Below are positions 31,088 through 32,163 of a stretch of DNA of 32,163 nucleotides, piece by piece (position 1 is the first letter of the stretch; each line of letters begins with the position of its first letter). Source of the stretch: an uncultured Christensenellaceae bacterium (GTDB taxonomy: Bacteria > Bacillota > Clostridia > Christensenellales > UBA3700). The stretch lies in contig CAJUOK010000018.1 in NCBI GenBank assembly GCA_910588015.1, forward strand, positions 703 to 32,865, read 5' to 3'. A program made the translations under genes and the position numbers. The notes under the pieces are model-generated. The model was not told the origin of the DNA and searched no databases. It was given only the letters and a program-made list of their open reading frames with translations.

Positions 31088-31107
31088 ATCAAAAGTAGAT
31101 TTTCGCT

Positions 31108-31135
31108 TTGTACAAAGTCAACATAGTAACATAAT
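31108..31135 (+). promoter_or_regulatory. Possible promoter of the small membrane protein gene
   Basis: TTGTAC (31108-31113), 16-base spacer, CATAAT (31130-31135), 46 bases before the ATG. Confidence 0.4.
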
Positions 31136-31181
31136 TATGATAAAATAAATAAAAAATATTTATATATTGGAGGATAGTAAT

Positions 31182-31529
31182 ATGGCAAAAAAGAAATCGA
31201 CGGCTAAAAAAGTCGAAGACAGGTCTGTAAGAGCTAATATGAACGCGCTGATAGGCGTTAGCGCTTGCGTAGCAATCGTATTGGCAATCATCATTTTCTT
31301 CGTGAATATGATAATCAATCTGCTCAATTCAAGCGGCACGATACAAATCAATGCCGGAAGAGCTTTGGGCATTCTAAATTTAATAAAAGATATTGCTTTG
31401 GGCGTCGCGGTATGTCTTGCAGCTTACTACTATGCAAGGGGCAAAAAGCAAGGTTTCAGAATTTTGGTTTTCGCTTGCATAATTATCTATATCGTTATGG
31501 CTATAGTAGGTTGCGCAATAGCGTTGTAA
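31182..31529 (+). CDS. Small membrane protein, 115 aa
   Basis: I do not recognise a family. Seen: a strongly basic N terminus (MAKKKSTAKKVEDR), then three predicted membrane segments (about residues 24-48, 68-85 and 92-113), with a short basic loop YARGKKQGFR between the second and third. The topology would put the N terminus inside. The ATG at 31182 has GGAGG 8 bases upstream; a TTG at 31167 is the ribosome-binding-site region. It has its own promoter candidate and a good terminator, so it is probably monocistronic and unrelated to the glucuronide locus. Confidence 0.8.
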   Translation: MAKKKSTAKKVEDRSVRANMNALIGVSACVAIVLAIIIFFVNMIINLLNSSGTIQINAGRALGILNLIKDIALGVAVCLAAYYYARGKKQGFRILVFACIIIYIVMAIVGCAIAL

Positions 31530-31563
31530 TCCAACTAATCCGCCAGACGAAATTCATAGCGCA

Positions 31564-31596
31564 AAGCGGTTTGTCGATAACAAACCGCTTTTATTT
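31564..31596 (+). terminator. Intrinsic terminator of the small membrane protein gene
   Basis: Stem AAGCGGTTTGT (31564-31574) with ACAAACCGCTT (31580-31590), 5-base loop, TTTATTT tail. Confidence 0.9.
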
Positions 31597-31615
31597 ATGC
31601 GCTACTTAATAAAAA

Positions 31616-31735
31616 TGTCGCCTCGACAATTAACTTATAGAGACAAATGTCTTTTACACTGAACCGCAAACGTAATAAAGAAATCTCATCCGTTTTTAAT
31701 ATGTAATAGACCTCTCCACTGCGGTCGAGGTGACA
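31616..31735. repeat. MITE-like element with terminal inverted repeats
   Basis: TGTCGCCTCGAC (31616-31627) and GTCGAGGTGACA (31724-31735) are inverted repeats matching at 11 of 12 positions, about 120 bases apart. The right arm includes CCTCTCCACTGCGGTCGAGGTGACA, the same consensus as the elements at 31893 and 31993. No ORF inside. Confidence 0.6.
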
Positions 31736-31756
31736 GAATATATTTAATCTTTTCAA

Positions 31757-31792
31757 TGTCATTTCAACCAAGCTTAGCGCGTGGAGAAATCT
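31757..31792. repeat. Half copy of the same repeat
   Basis: TGTCATTTCAACCAAG...GTGGAGAAATCT matches the left arm of the neighbouring elements with a few changes; no right arm is found before the hairpin at 31809. Confidence 0.5.
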
Positions 31793-31808
31793 AATCAATA
31801 CTATAAGC

Positions 31809-31842
31809 AAAACGACTTACAGCATAGGTAAGTCGTTTTATC
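31809..31842. terminator. Bidirectional intrinsic terminator
   Basis: Perfect 12-bp inverted repeat AAAACGACTTAC (31809-31820) and GTAAGTCGTTTT (31828-31839) with a 7-base loop; A/T runs at both ends. It probably serves the minus-strand gene entering from the right edge. Its stem wording is close to that of the small-RNA terminator at 4378. Confidence 0.75.
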
Positions 31843-31893
31843 ATTAATGCTCGTAATAATATTATAAACTTATCATTTTGTCCAAAACTTTTT

Positions 31894-31970
31894 TGTCATT
31901 TCGACCGTAGTGGAGAAATCTCAATCCGTTTGAGATATTTCGACTCCACTGCGTTACGCTCGATATGGCA
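31894..31970. repeat. MITE-like palindromic element
   Basis: Left arm TGTCATTTCGACCGTAGTGG-AGAAATCTCAA folds back on TTGAGATATTTCGACTCCACTGCG...CGATATGGCA with a 5-base loop. An imperfect hairpin of about 77 bases. Confidence 0.65.
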
Positions 31971-31992
31971 TAGTAAGGTTTTTCACCATAAT

Positions 31993-32076
31993 TGTCACCT
32001 CGACCGTAGTGGAGAGGTCTCATCCGTTTTATACTGATTAGATTTCTCCATTACACTTCGTTCCAGTCGAAATGAC
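31993..32076. repeat. MITE-like palindromic element
   Basis: Left arm TGTCACCTCGACCGTAGTGG-AGAGGTCTC, right arm AGATTTCTCCATTACACTTCG...GTCGAAATGACA. Ends in the same TGTCA inverted termini as the other copies; about 84 bases. Confidence 0.65.
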
Positions 32077-32113
32077 ATTTTATTTATGTTTTATATGACA
32101 AGGCAAGATTTAT

Positions 32114-32163
32114 TTATCTCATTGCCTTTTGTTCTTTGAGATACTCCGCATATCTCTCTATTT
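32114..32163 (-). CDS. C-terminal end of a minus-strand gene cut by the window edge
   Basis: Open frame of 16 codons from the right edge to TAA at 32116-32114, reading IERYAEYLKEQKAMR. The wording is that of a charged C-terminal helix, but it is too short for a family call. It sits upstream of the terminator at 31809 on the same strand. Another frame is also open over this stretch, so the call is tentative. Confidence 0.4.
   Translation of the reverse strand, partial: IERYAEYLKEQKAMR

Noticed and set aside
31616..32076. CRISPR array
   Set aside because: The repeats are few, long, imperfect and palindromic, with unequal spacing and no cas genes; they fit MITE-like elements.

Overview
The window looks like a chromosomal segment from a low-to-moderate GC Gram-positive bacterium (Bacillota, most likely an uncultivated gut Clostridia). 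The basis is strong GGAGG-type ribosome binding sites before most genes, near-consensus sigma-A promoters, an Enterococcus/Clostridium-like tmRNA, a short ferredoxin-thioredoxin-reductase-like protein of the kind common in Clostridia, and a large serine recombinase. The exact lineage cannot be read from the sequence.

Left part (1-4320), ordinary chromosome: the 5' part of a 4-alpha-glucanotransferase (malQ, cut by the window edge) is divergent from an RlmI-type rRNA methyltransferase. A bidirectional terminator follows, then an unusual protein with long acidic and Lys/Ala-rich arms and two C-terminal DUF1508 modules. An AT-rich gap with short repeats leads to a tRNA-Ser(GCU) gene with its own promoter and terminator.

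Accessory-looking part (4370-10870): a very compact, highly structured small transcription unit with a 10-codon ORF; an unrecognised 240-aa protein; a 69-aa conserved-looking protein; a large serine recombinase with no other mobile-element genes; a MATE transporter; a YjbR/MmcQ-like protein; and a Fic protein with an N-terminal inhibitory motif.

Middle (11181-13380): tmRNA (tag read as ANNNKELAFAA), the ferredoxin-thioredoxin-reductase-like protein and a second MATE transporter.

Right part (13540-31090), the centre of the window: a 14-gene minus-strand locus divergent from an AraC-family regulator. Its promoter-proximal genes (kdgA, kdgK, uxaC, uxuA, uxuB) give a complete route from D-glucuronate to pyruvate and glyceraldehyde-3-phosphate. 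No galacturonate-specific steps are visible. Downstream are three Gfo/Idh/MocA oxidoreductases, an AP-endonuclease-2-type TIM-barrel isomerase/epimerase, a PHP metallohydrolase, a divergent glycerophosphodiesterase-like protein, an (alpha/alpha)6-type glycosidase, a GPH-family sugar symporter and a lipoprotein. I infer that this is a glucuronide utilisation locus. The oxidoreductases and the TIM-barrel enzyme may modify or cleave a glucuronide by redox chemistry instead of by a classical beta-glucuronidase, none of which is visible. A second promoter lies before the symporter-lipoprotein pair.

Right edge (31108-32163): a small membrane protein with its own promoter and terminator, a cluster of short inverted-repeat (MITE-like) elements, and the last codons of a minus-strand gene.
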